A stretch of 64,000 nt of DNA from Denitrovibrio sp. (GCA_002869145.1 PKTM01000010.1:25033-89032); one strand, 5' to 3'. Shown: positions 52,659-62,198, counted from the first letter of the stretch. Numbers and translations: made by a program. Notes: generated by a model not told the origin, from the letters alone.

Positions 52659-55013
52659 CTACCCCTGGTGTTCTGTACGTCTTATAATTTCTTCTTGAAG
52701 CTCATCAGTAATATCAACGAAATAGTCAGAATATCCTGCAACCCTTACAATAAGGTCACGGTAATTTTCCGGGTGAACCTGTGCATCCCGAAGTATCTCT
52801 TCGTCCATAACATTGAATTGTATATGGTGTCCGTCCATACGAAAATATGAGCGGACAAGTTTACAAACATTGTCTATACCTTCGTCTGTATACATGAATT
52901 CTTTGGAGAAACGCTGGTTTAGCAGTGTTCCGCCTGTGCGGATATGATCTATCTTCGCAGCAGATTTGATAACAGATGTAGGGCCGTGTCTGTCTGCTCC
53001 CTGAACAGGTGAAATACCTTCAGAAAGCGGTATTTTTGCCTTTCTTCCGTCCGGTAAAGCGCCTATGACACTTCCGAAATAAACGTGGGAAGTGGTTGGA
53101 AGAAGATTTATTCTGTGGTGACCGCCTTTAGAGTTTGGACGTCCGTTAACTGCATCGAAGAATATCTCAAAAATATCGGTCATTATATCATCTGCATAAT
53201 CATCGTCGTTGCCGTATTTCGGAGTGTCTTCAAGCAGTATTGTACGCAGTTCGTCATAGCCTTCGAAATCATCATCCAGAGCTTTTTTCAGGTCTGCAAG
53301 AGATATAAGGCTTTTATCAAAGACGTTATACTTTAAAGATGCAAGTGAGTCTGTGAGCGAGCCAAGTCCAACACCCTGAATGTAAGTGGTGTTATACCTT
53401 GCCCCTCCGGCATTGTAGTCTTTTCCGTTTTTAATGCAGTCCTCTGTAAGTAACGAGAGAAAAGGTACTGGAATATATTTTGCAAACAATTTTTCTATTA
53501 CAATATTGCCTTTTATTTTGATGTCTATGAAATAATTAAGCTGTTTCTTGTAGGTTATCATAAGTTCGTTAAAAGTTTTAAAATCAGTTGGCAGCTGTGG
53601 CCCTAACTGCTTATCTGTTAGCTTATCATAACCTCCGTTCAGAGTTATTTCTAATATCTTTGCCAAATTAAAATACCCAGAGAGGATGTATGATTCTGTT
53701 CCGAATGCCCCAGATTCTATACAGCCTGATGCGCCGCCGTTTCTGGCATCAACAATATCTTTACCCTGTCTCATAAGCTCCTGTATTATAGCATCAGTGT
53801 TAAATATGGAAGGCTGTCCGAAGCCTGTTTTTACTATATTAAGGGCACGCTTCAAAAACCTGTCGGGGTTCTTTTTGGATATCTGCACCATAGAGCTGGG
53901 CTGAAGAAGCCTCATCTCTTCAATAACTTCCAGAAGTACATAAGATAGGTCATTAACCGCATCGGAACCGTCCTCTTTGACACCGCCAATATTTATCAGG
54001 GCGAAGTCTGTGTAGGTGTTTGATTCTTTCGCTGTTATTCCTACCTTTGGAGGGGCAGGGTGGTTGTTGAATTTTATCCAGAAAGAGCAAAGCAGCTCTT
54101 TTGCGCTATCTTCAGTTATGCGGCCAGCTTCTAGATCTGCTTTATAAAAAGGGTAGAGGTGTTGATCGAGTCTGCCGGGGTTAAAAGCATCCCACGGGTT
54201 GGTCTCTGTAATAACACCAATATGGATGAACCAGTACATCTGTAGTGCTTCCCAGAAGGTTTCAGGCGCATTTCTAGGCACTCTCATGCAAATTGTGCTC
54301 ATCTCCTGAAGTTCCAGTTTTCGTTTGGTGTCAGTCTCTTTATCTGCAAGCTCTTTTAAGGCCTGAGCATTTCTCTCTGCAAAATTAATTATCGCCTCAG
54401 CAGCTATCTCCATAGCTTTCAGCTCTTCATTCTTATCGAAAGCATCAGTGTCGTTATAGAAATCCAAAGCTTTCTGAGCTTCTTTCACTTCATGTATAAG
54501 TCCCTGTAGCCCAGTTTTATATATTTTGCCTCCCATAACAGTGTGTCCGGGGGCGCGCTGTTCCTGAAACTCTGTGAAAACTCCTGCCTCGTAGGCGTTT
54601 TTCCATTCATCAGACATATGCATCATTACTTTTTCACGGTGGGATTTACCGTTCCAGTAAGGAAAAACAATATCGTCGTGCATTTTTCTGTTTTCGCTGT
54701 CTACTTTGAAAGAGACTTTCGGGCGGTTATGAAGCATGTCGAAGTCTTCTTTGGAGTGAATGCAAACTTCGGGGTAGGTGGGGGTCGCTTTTGCACGGGG
54801 ACCGCGTTCACCTACTATCAGCTCTCCATCTGCAAACCATAGCTTTTTTTTATCCATTATATGATAAAACGCTTTCGCACGCTGAACAGGGATAGAAAAC
54901 CCGTCAGCAGCGCCGCTTTCATAAAACTCTGTAAGCAGAACGCCTCTTTCTGATGAAACAGTCTCTATTGCATCCAGTGATTCATTTCTAAGTTTTTTTA
55001 TTCTGTCTGTCAT
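52659..55013 (-). CDS. hypD: Glycyl-radical enzyme, trans-4-hydroxy-L-proline dehydratase HypD
   Basis: This 784-residue enzyme is of the pyruvate-formate-lyase superfamily. The radical Gly lies in LIVRVAGYSDYF, and the active-site Cys with the general base Glu in NGGASGCIESGAFG. WDAFNPGRLDQHLYPFY, NNHPAPPKVGITAKESNTYT, RLLQPSSMVQISKKNP and TPKYGNDDDYAD closely match characterised HypD from memory. The CIE motif differs from choline lyase (CVEP) and glycerol dehydratase. It removes water from hydroxyproline, giving P5C. It is co-transcribed with its activase (5-base spacer, GGAGG inside the activase end) and convergent with proC. Oxygen-sensitive, so used under anoxia. Confidence 0.88.
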   Translation of the reverse strand: MTDRIKKLRNESLDAIETVSSERGVLLTEFYESGAADGFSIPVQRAKAFYHIMDKKKLWFADGELIVGERGPRAKATPTYPEVCIHSKEDFDMLHNRPKVSFKVDSENRKMHDDIVFPYWNGKSHREKVMMHMSDEWKNAYEAGVFTEFQEQRAPGHTVMGGKIYKTGLQGLIHEVKEAQKALDFYNDTDAFDKNEELKAMEIAAEAIINFAERNAQALKELADKETDTKRKLELQEMSTICMRVPRNAPETFWEALQMYWFIHIGVITETNPWDAFNPGRLDQHLYPFYKADLEAGRITEDSAKELLCSFWIKFNNHPAPPKVGITAKESNTYTDFALINIGGVKEDGSDAVNDLSYVLLEVIEEMRLLQPSSMVQISKKNPDRFLKRALNIVKTGFGQPSIFNTDAIIQELMRQGKDIVDARNGGASGCIESGAFGTESYILSGYFNLAKILEITLNGGYDKLTDKQLGPQLPTDFKTFNELMITYKKQLNYFIDIKIKGNIVIEKLFAKYIPVPFLSLLTEDCIKNGKDYNAGGARYNTTYIQGVGLGSLTDSLASLKYNVFDKSLISLADLKKALDDDFEGYDELRTILLEDTPKYGNDDDYADDIMTDIFEIFFDAVNGRPNSKGGHHRINLLPTTSHVYFGSVIGALPDGRKAKIPLSEGISPVQGADRHGPTSVIKSAAKIDHIRTGGTLLNQRFSKEFMYTDEGIDNVCKLVRSYFRMDGHHIQFNVMDEEILRDAQVHPENYRDLIVRVAGYSDYFVDITDELQEEIIRRTEHQG

Positions 55014-55018
55014 GCGTG

Positions 55019-55810
55019 CTAACCTCCGATCCGTACCCTTATTCCGTGGTTTTTAAAGAAGAGTTCAAGCTCTTTCATTCTTTCTTCTGTGGGCTGCTGT
55101 ATGTCTTCCATAAAATAGTCCATACCCAGTCGCCTGTATTTATCCCTGCCTGTTGAGTGGTAGGGGATCATATCCATCTGAAGATTTTCAAAACCAGATG
55201 CGAATTCTGCAAGTGCCTTAGTGTTATGCTCTGTGTCAGTTATCCCGGGGATAACAGGGAACCGAAGTCTTATATCACTTTCGGATTCATATATAGTTTT
55301 GAAATTCTTCAGTATCTGTTTATTAGACACTCCGCAGTATTTTTCGTGTTCTTTCACATCCATAAGCTTGATGTCAAAGAGGAATAGGTCAGTTATCGGG
55401 ATCACTTGTTTAAGCACATCTTCACTGACATAGCCTGTGGTGTCTATACATGTAAATATATCATTTTTTTTGCATTCTGAAAGCAGTAAAATTAAAAATT
55501 TATCCTGTAGAAAAACTTCTCCACCAGAAAATGTGACTCCACCACCGGATTCTTCGTAAAAGATTATATCTTTTTTAATTTCAGATATAACTTCCTTTAC
55601 GGTCATCTCTTTTCCTACTGTTTGGGTTGAGTGGTGAATTTTGCCGTCAAGCCTCAATTCTTTTTCGATGGACTGTATTTGAGGTGATCTGCTTTCTGGA
55701 TTGTGACACCATATGCACTTCATGGGACAGCCTTTAAAAAAAACAGTTGTTCTTATTCCCGGCCCATCATGCACTGCATAATGTTTTATGTCAAAGATGG
55801 TTCCTTTAAT
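55019..55810 (-). CDS. hypE: Glycyl-radical enzyme activase HypE (radical SAM), apparent ATT start
   Basis: The radical-SAM cluster motif is KGCPMKCIWCHNPESRS (CxxxCxxC). GGGVTFSGGEVFLQDKF, CIDTTGYVS, LFDIKLMD and PVIPGITDTEHN are the other family blocks. It installs the radical on HypD. Homology continues upstream of the first GTG (55774): KGTIFDIKHYAVHDGPGIRT is the normal family beginning. In that frame there is no ATG, GTG or TTG before a TGA; the only initiator-like codon is ATT (55808-55810), with GAAGGTG about 5 bases upstream. So translation either begins at the rare ATT or the ATG was lost. A shorter GTG 55774 start would delete the first strand. Confidence 0.82.
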   Translation of the reverse strand: MKGTIFDIKHYAVHDGPGIRTTVFFKGCPMKCIWCHNPESRSPQIQSIEKELRLDGKIHHSTQTVGKEMTVKEVISEIKKDIIFYEESGGGVTFSGGEVFLQDKFLILLLSECKKNDIFTCIDTTGYVSEDVLKQVIPITDLFLFDIKLMDVKEHEKYCGVSNKQILKNFKTIYESESDIRLRFPVIPGITDTEHNTKALAEFASGFENLQMDMIPYHSTGRDKYRRLGMDYFMEDIQQPTEERMKELELFFKNHGIRVRIGG

Positions 55811-55826
55811 ACTGCACCTTCAGAAA

Positions 55827-55867
55827 AGCTTATAGGGGAGCTAATATTTATGCCCCCCTGATAAGCT
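55827..55867 (-). terminator. Large hairpin between livF and hypE
   Basis: Outer arms AGCTTAT / ATAAGCT and inner arms GGGGAGC / GCCCCCC-like with one mismatch form a stem of about 14-16 bp, with TTTTC on the minus strand after it. Probably a terminator of liv or an attenuator before hypED. Confidence 0.6.
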
Positions 55868-55889
55868 GAAATATAGAAATATAGAAATA

Positions 55890-56606
55890 TTAACCCTTTT
55901 TGCCCAGATATGCTTCCTGAACTTTTGGGTCATTGAGTAGATCTTTTGCATTACCTTTAATAGTGACATGTCCAACGTCCAGTACATATCCCCTGTCGGC
56001 GAGTTTCAGTGCTGCTTTAGCGTTTTGCTCTACAAGGAGAACGGTAACGCCGGTGCTTGCAATTTTGTTAATCGCCTGAAATATCATATTTACAAGGATA
56101 GGAGCTATACCTAGTGACGGCTCGTCCAGAAGCAGAAGCTGAGGCTGAGCCATCAGTGCTCTGGATATTGCCAGCATCTGCTGCTCACCACCTGAAAGTG
56201 TTCCAGCGAGCTGCTTTCTTCTTTCCAGCAGTCTAGGAAAAAGCTCGTATATCCACTCCTGAGTCTCCTTGTCCGCACGTTTTTTTGTATATGCGCCAAG
56301 CCTTATGTTTTCCTCTACAGTGAGTGTTCCGAAAACCTGACGACCTTCCGGAGACTGGGATATACCCATTGCTACGATCTTGTGTGCAGGCACCTTTGTG
56401 ATGTCTGTGCCTTCATATATTATCTGACCTGACTTGGACTTTAAAAGGCCGCTTAATGTGCGCAGGGTTGTTGTCTTTCCTGCGCCGTTAGCGCCAAGAA
56501 TAGAGACAATTTCTCCCTTTTTCACATCAAAGCTGATCCCTTTTATAGCCTCAATACTGCCGTATGAGACGACAAGGTCTTTTACTTCAAGTAAATTCTC
56601 TGACAT
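55890..56606 (-). CDS. livF: Branched-chain amino-acid-type ABC transporter ATPase LivF
   Basis: This 238-residue ATPase has Walker A LGANGAGKTTTLRTLSGL, signature GTLSGGEQQMLAISRALM, Walker B LLLLDEPSLGIAP and H-loop-equivalent LLVEQNAKAAL. It is the second ATPase of a Liv/HAAT system. One-base overlap with livG. Confidence 0.93.
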   Translation of the reverse strand: MSENLLEVKDLVVSYGSIEAIKGISFDVKKGEIVSILGANGAGKTTTLRTLSGLLKSKSGQIIYEGTDITKVPAHKIVAMGISQSPEGRQVFGTLTVEENIRLGAYTKKRADKETQEWIYELFPRLLERRKQLAGTLSGGEQQMLAISRALMAQPQLLLLDEPSLGIAPILVNMIFQAINKIASTGVTVLLVEQNAKAALKLADRGYVLDVGHVTIKGNAKDLLNDPKVQEAYLGKKG

Positions 56607-57379
56607 TATTCATCCTCCTCGTCGTCGCTTCCAAGATACGCTTCGATAACCACAGGATCATTTTGTATGAAATCCGGGGTACCTTCACTGATTTTTTTAC
56701 CGAAGTTAATAACAGTGATGTAGTCCACAAGCTGCATTACCATGTCCATATCGTGCTCGATAAGAAGGACTGTTATGCCCATGTCACGTATCTTAAAGAT
56801 AAGCTCCACCAGCTCAAGGGTCTCATTGTCGTTAAGACCTGCTGCAGGCTCGTCAAGGATTAGAAGCTCAGGTTCAGTAGCCAGCGCTCTCCCTATCTCT
56901 ACACGACGCTGAATGCCGTATGGCAGAGAGTTGGTAGGAGTTTTAGCATATTTCATAAGGTTGAGAAATTCCATGATCTCACGGACTTTCATCCAGTTGT
57001 CATACTCATCCTTTTTAAAAAAAGGTGTATTAAGCAGTCCCTGATACCATTTTTGTTTGGATTTTTGGTGACGTCCGGAGACAATATTCTCAGCTACACT
57101 CATTTTACCGAAGAGTCTGATATTTTGAAAAGTTCTCACAATGCCTAGCCCTGCTATGTCGCAAGGATGCTTGCCTGTGATATTTTTTCCTTTCCATATA
57201 ATTTCGCCTTCCTCGGGCGTGTATATGCTGGTGATACAGTTGAAAGCAGTTGTTTTACCAGCTCCGTTCGGACCTATTATTCCATATATCTGCCCTGGTT
57301 CCACACTGAAGGAGAGGGCATCCATAGCGACAACGCCGCCGAATCTTTTTGTTACGTTTTTAAGCTCTAGAAGTGCCAT
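56606..57379 (-). CDS. livG: Branched-chain amino-acid-type ABC transporter ATPase LivG
   Basis: This 257-residue ATPase has Walker A GPNGAGKTTAFNCITSIY, the LivG block FGKMSVAENIVSGRHQKSK, signature NSLPYGIQRRVEIGRAL (degenerate, as usual in LivG), Walker B LLILDEPAAGLNDNET and LLIEHDMDMVMQL. An acidic end (DDEEDE) follows. Overlaps livM and livF by one base each. Confidence 0.93.
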   Translation of the reverse strand: MALLELKNVTKRFGGVVAMDALSFSVEPGQIYGIIGPNGAGKTTAFNCITSIYTPEEGEIIWKGKNITGKHPCDIAGLGIVRTFQNIRLFGKMSVAENIVSGRHQKSKQKWYQGLLNTPFFKKDEYDNWMKVREIMEFLNLMKYAKTPTNSLPYGIQRRVEIGRALATEPELLILDEPAAGLNDNETLELVELIFKIRDMGITVLLIEHDMDMVMQLVDYITVINFGKKISEGTPDFIQNDPVVIEAYLGSDDEEDE

Positions 57380-58320
57380 TACTTATCCTCCGTAACATAT
57401 TTCGGCAGTTTGCCGTATTTTGCAGGAAAAATACCCTGTGGACGAAGTACCATAGAAACTATCATTGCTATGCCAAAAACGAAATATCTGTAGGTCTCAA
57501 AACCTTTGAAAACCTCCGGCAGTACAAACATTATAAATGTACCTGCAAGGATACCGGGAATGGAAGCTTTTCCACCCACAAGTACGATTGCAAAGAACAT
57601 TACAGATGTCATGAAATCGAACGCACTGGGGCTTACCGCAGTGTACTGTATTGTGAATATAAAGCCTGCAAGACCTGCTATTGCAGCGCCTAGCGAGAAT
57701 GAAAATACTCTGTAAAAACGAGTGTTGATACCTATACTTTCTGATGCTATCGGATCTTCCTGAACATAGTGCAGAGCACGGCCAGCTTTACTCTTTTCTA
57801 GGTTTCTGATTACCAGAAGAGTGAGCAGGAGCAGAGTAAAGGCCATAAAGTAAACTATCATAGGATCATCAAGGTATAAGCCGAGCGCTTCAGCATCTAC
57901 ACCAAAGATACCATCATCTCCGCCTGTTAGTCCCAGAAAGTTGTTCCTGAGCATCTGAACAAAAACGATGTTGAAACCCACTGTAGCTACCAGGAGATAA
58001 TCCCCTCTAAGGTGAACAATAGGGCTTGAGATAACTATGGCTACTATGGCAGGAAGAAGTATTGCAACCTGTATTGCCATGAGAATATTCATTTCAAAGT
58101 GAACATTCATTATGGCAGTGGCATAGGCTCCCAGTCCAAAAAAGACTGCGTGACCCATATCGAACATACCTGCACGCCCCAGAACTATGTCAACGCTGAG
58201 CGCAACCACTGAGAAAATGCAGAATGTAGTCGCGATGGTTATCCAAAGGTTGTTACTGACAAACGGGATAAGAGCCATCACGGCAAAAAATACTATATAT
58301 GCTATTGTTGTTTTTTTCAT
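57379..58320 (-). CDS. livM: Branched-chain amino-acid-type ABC transporter permease LivM
   Basis: This 313-residue permease has about nine helices. SVDIVLGRAGMFDMGHAVFF and GLGAYATAIM are the family motifs, with RGDYLLVATVGFNIVFVQML and AAIAGLAGFIFTIQYTAVSP later. It pairs with LivH. One-base overlaps on both sides. Confidence 0.92.
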   Translation of the reverse strand: MKKTTIAYIVFFAVMALIPFVSNNLWITIATTFCIFSVVALSVDIVLGRAGMFDMGHAVFFGLGAYATAIMNVHFEMNILMAIQVAILLPAIVAIVISSPIVHLRGDYLLVATVGFNIVFVQMLRNNFLGLTGGDDGIFGVDAEALGLYLDDPMIVYFMAFTLLLLTLLVIRNLEKSKAGRALHYVQEDPIASESIGINTRFYRVFSFSLGAAIAGLAGFIFTIQYTAVSPSAFDFMTSVMFFAIVLVGGKASIPGILAGTFIMFVLPEVFKGFETYRYFVFGIAMIVSMVLRPQGIFPAKYGKLPKYVTEDK

Positions 58321-59222
58321 TATACCTTCTCCGCCACACGCTCTCCAAGTATCCCGGTAGGACGGAATATAAGGATTACGATCAGAAGTATATAGGTGAA
58401 AGCTTCAGCCCAGACTGATGAGACATAACCGGAAATGAGTGCTGTGAAAAGACCCAGCAGATAACCACCCACCATAGAACCGGGGATGTTTCCGATACCG
58501 CCGAGGATAGCTGCAATAAAAGCACTGAGACCGTAGTTCCAGCCAAGGGTGAACTCTATACCTCTGTAATATATGCCGATAAAAAGCCCGCCAACAGAAC
58601 CTAATACTGCACCAATAATAAAGATGATAGTTACTACCATATTTACATTGATGCCCATTAGTTTTGCAGCATCTTGGTTTATAGAGCTGGCTCTGATAGC
58701 AGTGCCGTATTTTGTAAAATTAATAAACATTGTGAGTGATACCATAAGTACTACAGTGAGTATGAGCATGAAAGCCTGAATGAATGTTATTGTAGCACCA
58801 AATATTACCCATGATGTCTCAGGGAATATTCCGATAGGGAATGTTAGAATGTTTGGACCCCAGTAGAGCATGATACCATTTTGTATCAGCATGGATGCTC
58901 CTAGGGCGGAAACTACAGCGGAAAGTCTTGGAGCGTTTCTTAGCGGACGGTATGCCAAACGCTCAAGAATAACGCCAGCTGCAGCGATTATTAAAGCTGT
59001 TATTAAGAATACCAGAATGATGATAAAAGCTTGCGGCATTCCTGAACCGACGAACTGTGTGTAAAGAACTAAACCTACATATGCAGATAGTGCCACCATG
59101 TCGCCATGAGCAAAATTGATAAGTTTCATAACGCCGTAAACCATCGTGTAACCGAGAGCTACTAGTGCAAAAATACTGCCGATGGTCAGTCCGTTGACGA
59201 TTTGCTGTATAAAAATATCCAT
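58320..59222 (-). CDS. livH: Branched-chain amino-acid-type ABC transporter permease LivH
   Basis: This 300-residue permease has eight or so helices. NGLTIGSIFALVALGYTMVY with VMKLINFAHGDMVALSAYV is the family start, and FIAAILGGIGNIPGSMVGGY the late EAA-like region. AAGGAA precedes the ATG. A hairpin separates it from livK. Confidence 0.92.
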   Translation of the reverse strand: MDIFIQQIVNGLTIGSIFALVALGYTMVYGVMKLINFAHGDMVALSAYVGLVLYTQFVGSGMPQAFIIILVFLITALIIAAAGVILERLAYRPLRNAPRLSAVVSALGASMLIQNGIMLYWGPNILTFPIGIFPETSWVIFGATITFIQAFMLILTVVLMVSLTMFINFTKYGTAIRASSINQDAAKLMGINVNMVVTIIFIIGAVLGSVGGLFIGIYYRGIEFTLGWNYGLSAFIAAILGGIGNIPGSMVGGYLLGLFTALISGYVSSVWAEAFTYILLIVILIFRPTGILGERVAEKV

Positions 59223-59248
59223 AAAATTTCCTTTGGTACTTTAATAAA

Positions 59249-59273
59249 CAGAGCCGCACTAAGTACGGCTCTG
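59249..59273 (-). terminator. Attenuator-like hairpin between livK and livH
   Basis: Perfect 8-bp stem CAGAGCCG / CGGCTCTG with a 9-base loop and TTTATTA on the minus strand. The place after a binding-protein gene fits partial termination. Confidence 0.65.
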
Positions 59274-59301
59274 AATGAATCGATTACTATTTGATTACAG
59301 G

Positions 59302-60414
59302 TTAGTCAACGCCGTAAGAGCCGTCAGCCTGTACATCGTATACATAGAAGATAGAGCCGAGACGCTCTCCAACTTCGTTCCATTTAAGCAGACCGGAGAA
59401 ACCTTTAAGCTCGTTGTTGTGGAGCCAGTTTGAAAGTTTCTTTGTGTCTGTTGTGCCTGTTTCTTATATAGCTGTAAGGAATGCGTACATGCCGTCAGCG
59501 TTGAGAAGAGCCCATGTAGAAGGCATTTTTTTGCCATACTCTTTTTCGTATGCAGCAAGGAATTTCTTCGCGCTGTCATAAGCAAGCATGTCTGGTGTAG
59601 GAACGTTGATAATCTTTGAACCTTCTGCAGCTGAACCTGCAAGGTTGATAAATTCTTCATTATCGTTTGCGTCACCACCTACGAATGCTGCGTCTATACC
59701 AAGCTGTTTCTGCTGAGCACGGAGAAGTCCGCCGTCAGAGTAGTAGCCTGCGAAATATATAGCATCAGGGTTCATAGACTTGATCTTTGTAAGAACTGGT
59801 GTGAAGTTCTGGCTCTTAGATTTGATTTTACTGTAGTCTATAACGTTTCCACCAGCTTTTTTGATCTCTGCTACAACAGAATCAGCAAGACCGGTAGCGT
59901 ATGATGAGAAGTCTGAAACAACAGCTATTCTGTCGAAATCTTTAAAGTTTACAAGGTAGTCAGCTGTGAAAACAGCCGCTGCAGAGTTAGGGTTAGAGTT
60001 TCTGAAGAATGTCCAGTAGCCTTCTTTTACAAGGTCGTCACTAGTACCGTCAGTTGTCTGAAGAACGCCTGCACGGAAGTAAGTTTTCTGAGCTGCAAGG
60101 GCTGCACAGGATGTATAAGAACCGATAACCATTATTACGTCTTTTTGAACAAGTTCTTTAGCGCAAATGGCAGCTTTCATAGCCTGGCCTTCGTCATCAC
60201 ATGTGAATACTTCAAGTTTTTTACCTAAAATTCCGCCTTTAGCGTTGTACTGCTTTGCAAGAAGTCTTGCGGCATTGTCGATTCCCTGACCTTCGTTTGC
60301 GTACTGGCCAGTGATAGGCGCCTGAACACCAATCTTGATTGTGTCTGCGATTGCTGTGCCAGCAAAAAGAGCTGATATAAGCACTGCAAGAGACAGGATA
60401 ACAAGTTTTCTCAT
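59302..60414 (-). pseudogene. livK: Substrate-binding protein LivK, interrupted by in-frame TAA
   Basis: From ATG 60414: signal peptide (LVILSLAVLISALFAGTAIA) and the Leu/Ile/Val-binding-protein fold (IKIGVQAPITGQYANEGQGI, FTCDDEGQAMKAAICAKELV, MVIGSYTSCAALAAQKTYF, DAIYFAGYYSDGGLLRAQQK). The frame stops at TAA 59464-59466 (codon 317) after DGMYAFLTAI. It then continues unbroken for 53 codons, ETGTTDTKKLSNWLHNNELK and FSGLLKWNEVGERLGSIFYV, ending with TAA at 59302-59304. This is the normal C-terminal lobe. Ligand by context could be proline or hydroxyproline, otherwise branched-chain amino acids. Confidence 0.85.
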
Positions 60415-60477
60415 AAATTCCTCCGAATTAGTTTTTCGTGCACTGAGCTATTGTATAGCACGGATTGTTTCATAACT

Positions 60478-60506
60478 ATTTTACTACAAGATCCGCACTT
60501 TATCAA
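60478..60506 (-). promoter_or_regulatory. Promoter of livKHMGF
   Basis: Minus strand TTGATA (60501-60506), 17 bases, TAAAAT (60478-60483), about 64 bases before the livK ATG. A CGTGC/GCACG inverted pair lies in the leader. Confidence 0.55.
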
Positions 60507-60515
60507 TTAATTAGC

Positions 60516-62150
60516 TTACTCTGCTTCAATATGGGGGTATCCTATGGATACCGGCGGTACAAAGTTTTCTTTAACAGTACGAGTGTTTACCCATCTGATA
60601 AGGTTAAGATAGCTTCCCGCTTTATCGTTTGTTCCGGAACCACGTCCGCCGCCGAAAGGCTGCTGACCAACAACAGCTCCTGTTGGCTTGTCGTTGATGT
60701 AGAAGTTTCCTGCGGAATCCTCAAGTATTTCAAAAGCAGTATTTATTGCTAAGCGATCCTGAGCAAATATCGCACCGGTAAGCGCGTATTCGTTGCCAGA
60801 GTTGCAAAGCTCAAGATACTCTTCGTATTTTGCATCATCATAGAATGTTACTGTGAGGACAGGTACGAAGATTTCTTCTTTGAATGTTTTAAACTCAAGA
60901 TTTTGTGTTGTGATAACAGTCGGCTCAATAAACCATCCTTTAGTATCATCGTAGTTGCCGCCGATAGCTATTTCAGCATCTGATGCTTCTTTAGCAAAGT
61001 CGATGTATCCTGTGATATCCTTGAAAGCTTTTTTAGAGACTACTGCTGTCATGAAGTTTGTGAAGTCAAAAGGAGATCCCATCTTGATAGTTCCGATAAC
61101 TTCCTTCATTTTTTTCATGTATTCGTCTTTCATAGAGTTTGGTATGTATGCTCTTGAGGCTGCGGAACACTTTTGTCCCTGATACTCAAAAGCTCCTCTT
61201 ACAGAAGCTGTGACTAGTGCATCCATATCTGCTGAGTTGTGAGCGAAGATGTAGTCTTTACCACCGGTTTCACCAACTATTCTTGGGTATGACTTGTAAT
61301 TCCAAACGTTCTTTCCGATAGTTTCCCATATAGTTTTGAAGGTGGAAGTCCCGCCTGTGAAGTGGATTCCGCCAAAATCGCGGTCTGAGAATATGATGTC
61401 AGACATTACGGATGACTTACAAGGGATAAAGTTGATGACACCGTCTGGAAGGCCAGCTTCCTTAAGTATCTTCAATATCAGGTATGGAACATAAACTGCA
61501 TCTGAAGAAGGTTTCCAGACAGCAGTGTTACCCATCATTGCTGGTGCTGTAGGGAGGTTACCCGCTATTGCTGTAAAGTTGAAAGGGGTGAGCGCTAGGA
61601 TAAAACCTTCGAGAGGTCTGTACTGAATGCTGTTCCAGAGGCCTTTCGAGTTGTGCATTGGCTGCTCAGAGTATATCTGCTGCATGTAGTGTACGTTGAA
61701 TCTAAGGAAATCAATAAGCTCACAAGCAGAGTCGATCTCAGCCTGAACAGCTGTTTTCCCTATGGAAAGCATTGTAGCGGCATTTATCAGTGCACGGTAT
61801 TTTGTGCTCATAAGCTCTGCCGCTTTAAGAAAGATGCCAGCTCTTTGGAACCATGGCATCTTGCCCCAAGCCTTTCTGGCGTCCATAGAAGCTTTTACAG
61901 CCTCTTTTACTTCATTTTCGCCCGCCTGATAATATTTACCAAGCTTAATGTTATGATCGAAAGGTGCTGTTATCTCAACAAAATTATCTGTTTTGACATT
62001 TTTACCGCCAACAATAACAGGGATCTCTATATATTGCTCAGAAAGTTCTTTCAGGGCGGCTTTAAGTTCTGCCTTTTCTTTACTGCCTTCACGGTATTCG
62101 AGAACGGGCTCGTTTACTGGTGCAGGTACTTTAAAAACACTGTTGTTCAT
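60516..62150 (-). CDS. pruA: L-glutamate gamma-semialdehyde (P5C) dehydrogenase
   Basis: This 544-residue aldehyde dehydrogenase belongs to the P5C dehydrogenase group. WFQRAGIFLKAAELMSTKYR, SIQYRPLEGFILALTPFNFT, HFTGGTSTFKTIWE (NAD loop), general base Glu in RIVGETGGKDYIFA, catalytic Cys in YQGQKCSAASRAYIP and GAVVGQQPFGGGRGSGTNDK are all present. It oxidises P5C/glutamate semialdehyde to glutamate. It lies directly downstream of proline dehydrogenase on the same strand. Confidence 0.94.
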   Translation of the reverse strand: MNNSVFKVPAPVNEPVLEYREGSKEKAELKAALKELSEQYIEIPVIVGGKNVKTDNFVEITAPFDHNIKLGKYYQAGENEVKEAVKASMDARKAWGKMPWFQRAGIFLKAAELMSTKYRALINAATMLSIGKTAVQAEIDSACELIDFLRFNVHYMQQIYSEQPMHNSKGLWNSIQYRPLEGFILALTPFNFTAIAGNLPTAPAMMGNTAVWKPSSDAVYVPYLILKILKEAGLPDGVINFIPCKSSVMSDIIFSDRDFGGIHFTGGTSTFKTIWETIGKNVWNYKSYPRIVGETGGKDYIFAHNSADMDALVTASVRGAFEYQGQKCSAASRAYIPNSMKDEYMKKMKEVIGTIKMGSPFDFTNFMTAVVSKKAFKDITGYIDFAKEASDAEIAIGGNYDDTKGWFIEPTVITTQNLEFKTFKEEIFVPVLTVTFYDDAKYEEYLELCNSGNEYALTGAIFAQDRLAINTAFEILEDSAGNFYINDKPTGAVVGQQPFGGGRGSGTNDKAGSYLNLIRWVNTRTVKENFVPPVSIGYPHIEAE

Positions 62151-62198
62151 TACTATACTCCTTGTTTACTATATTGGCTTTTTTGCAGCTATGGATGC

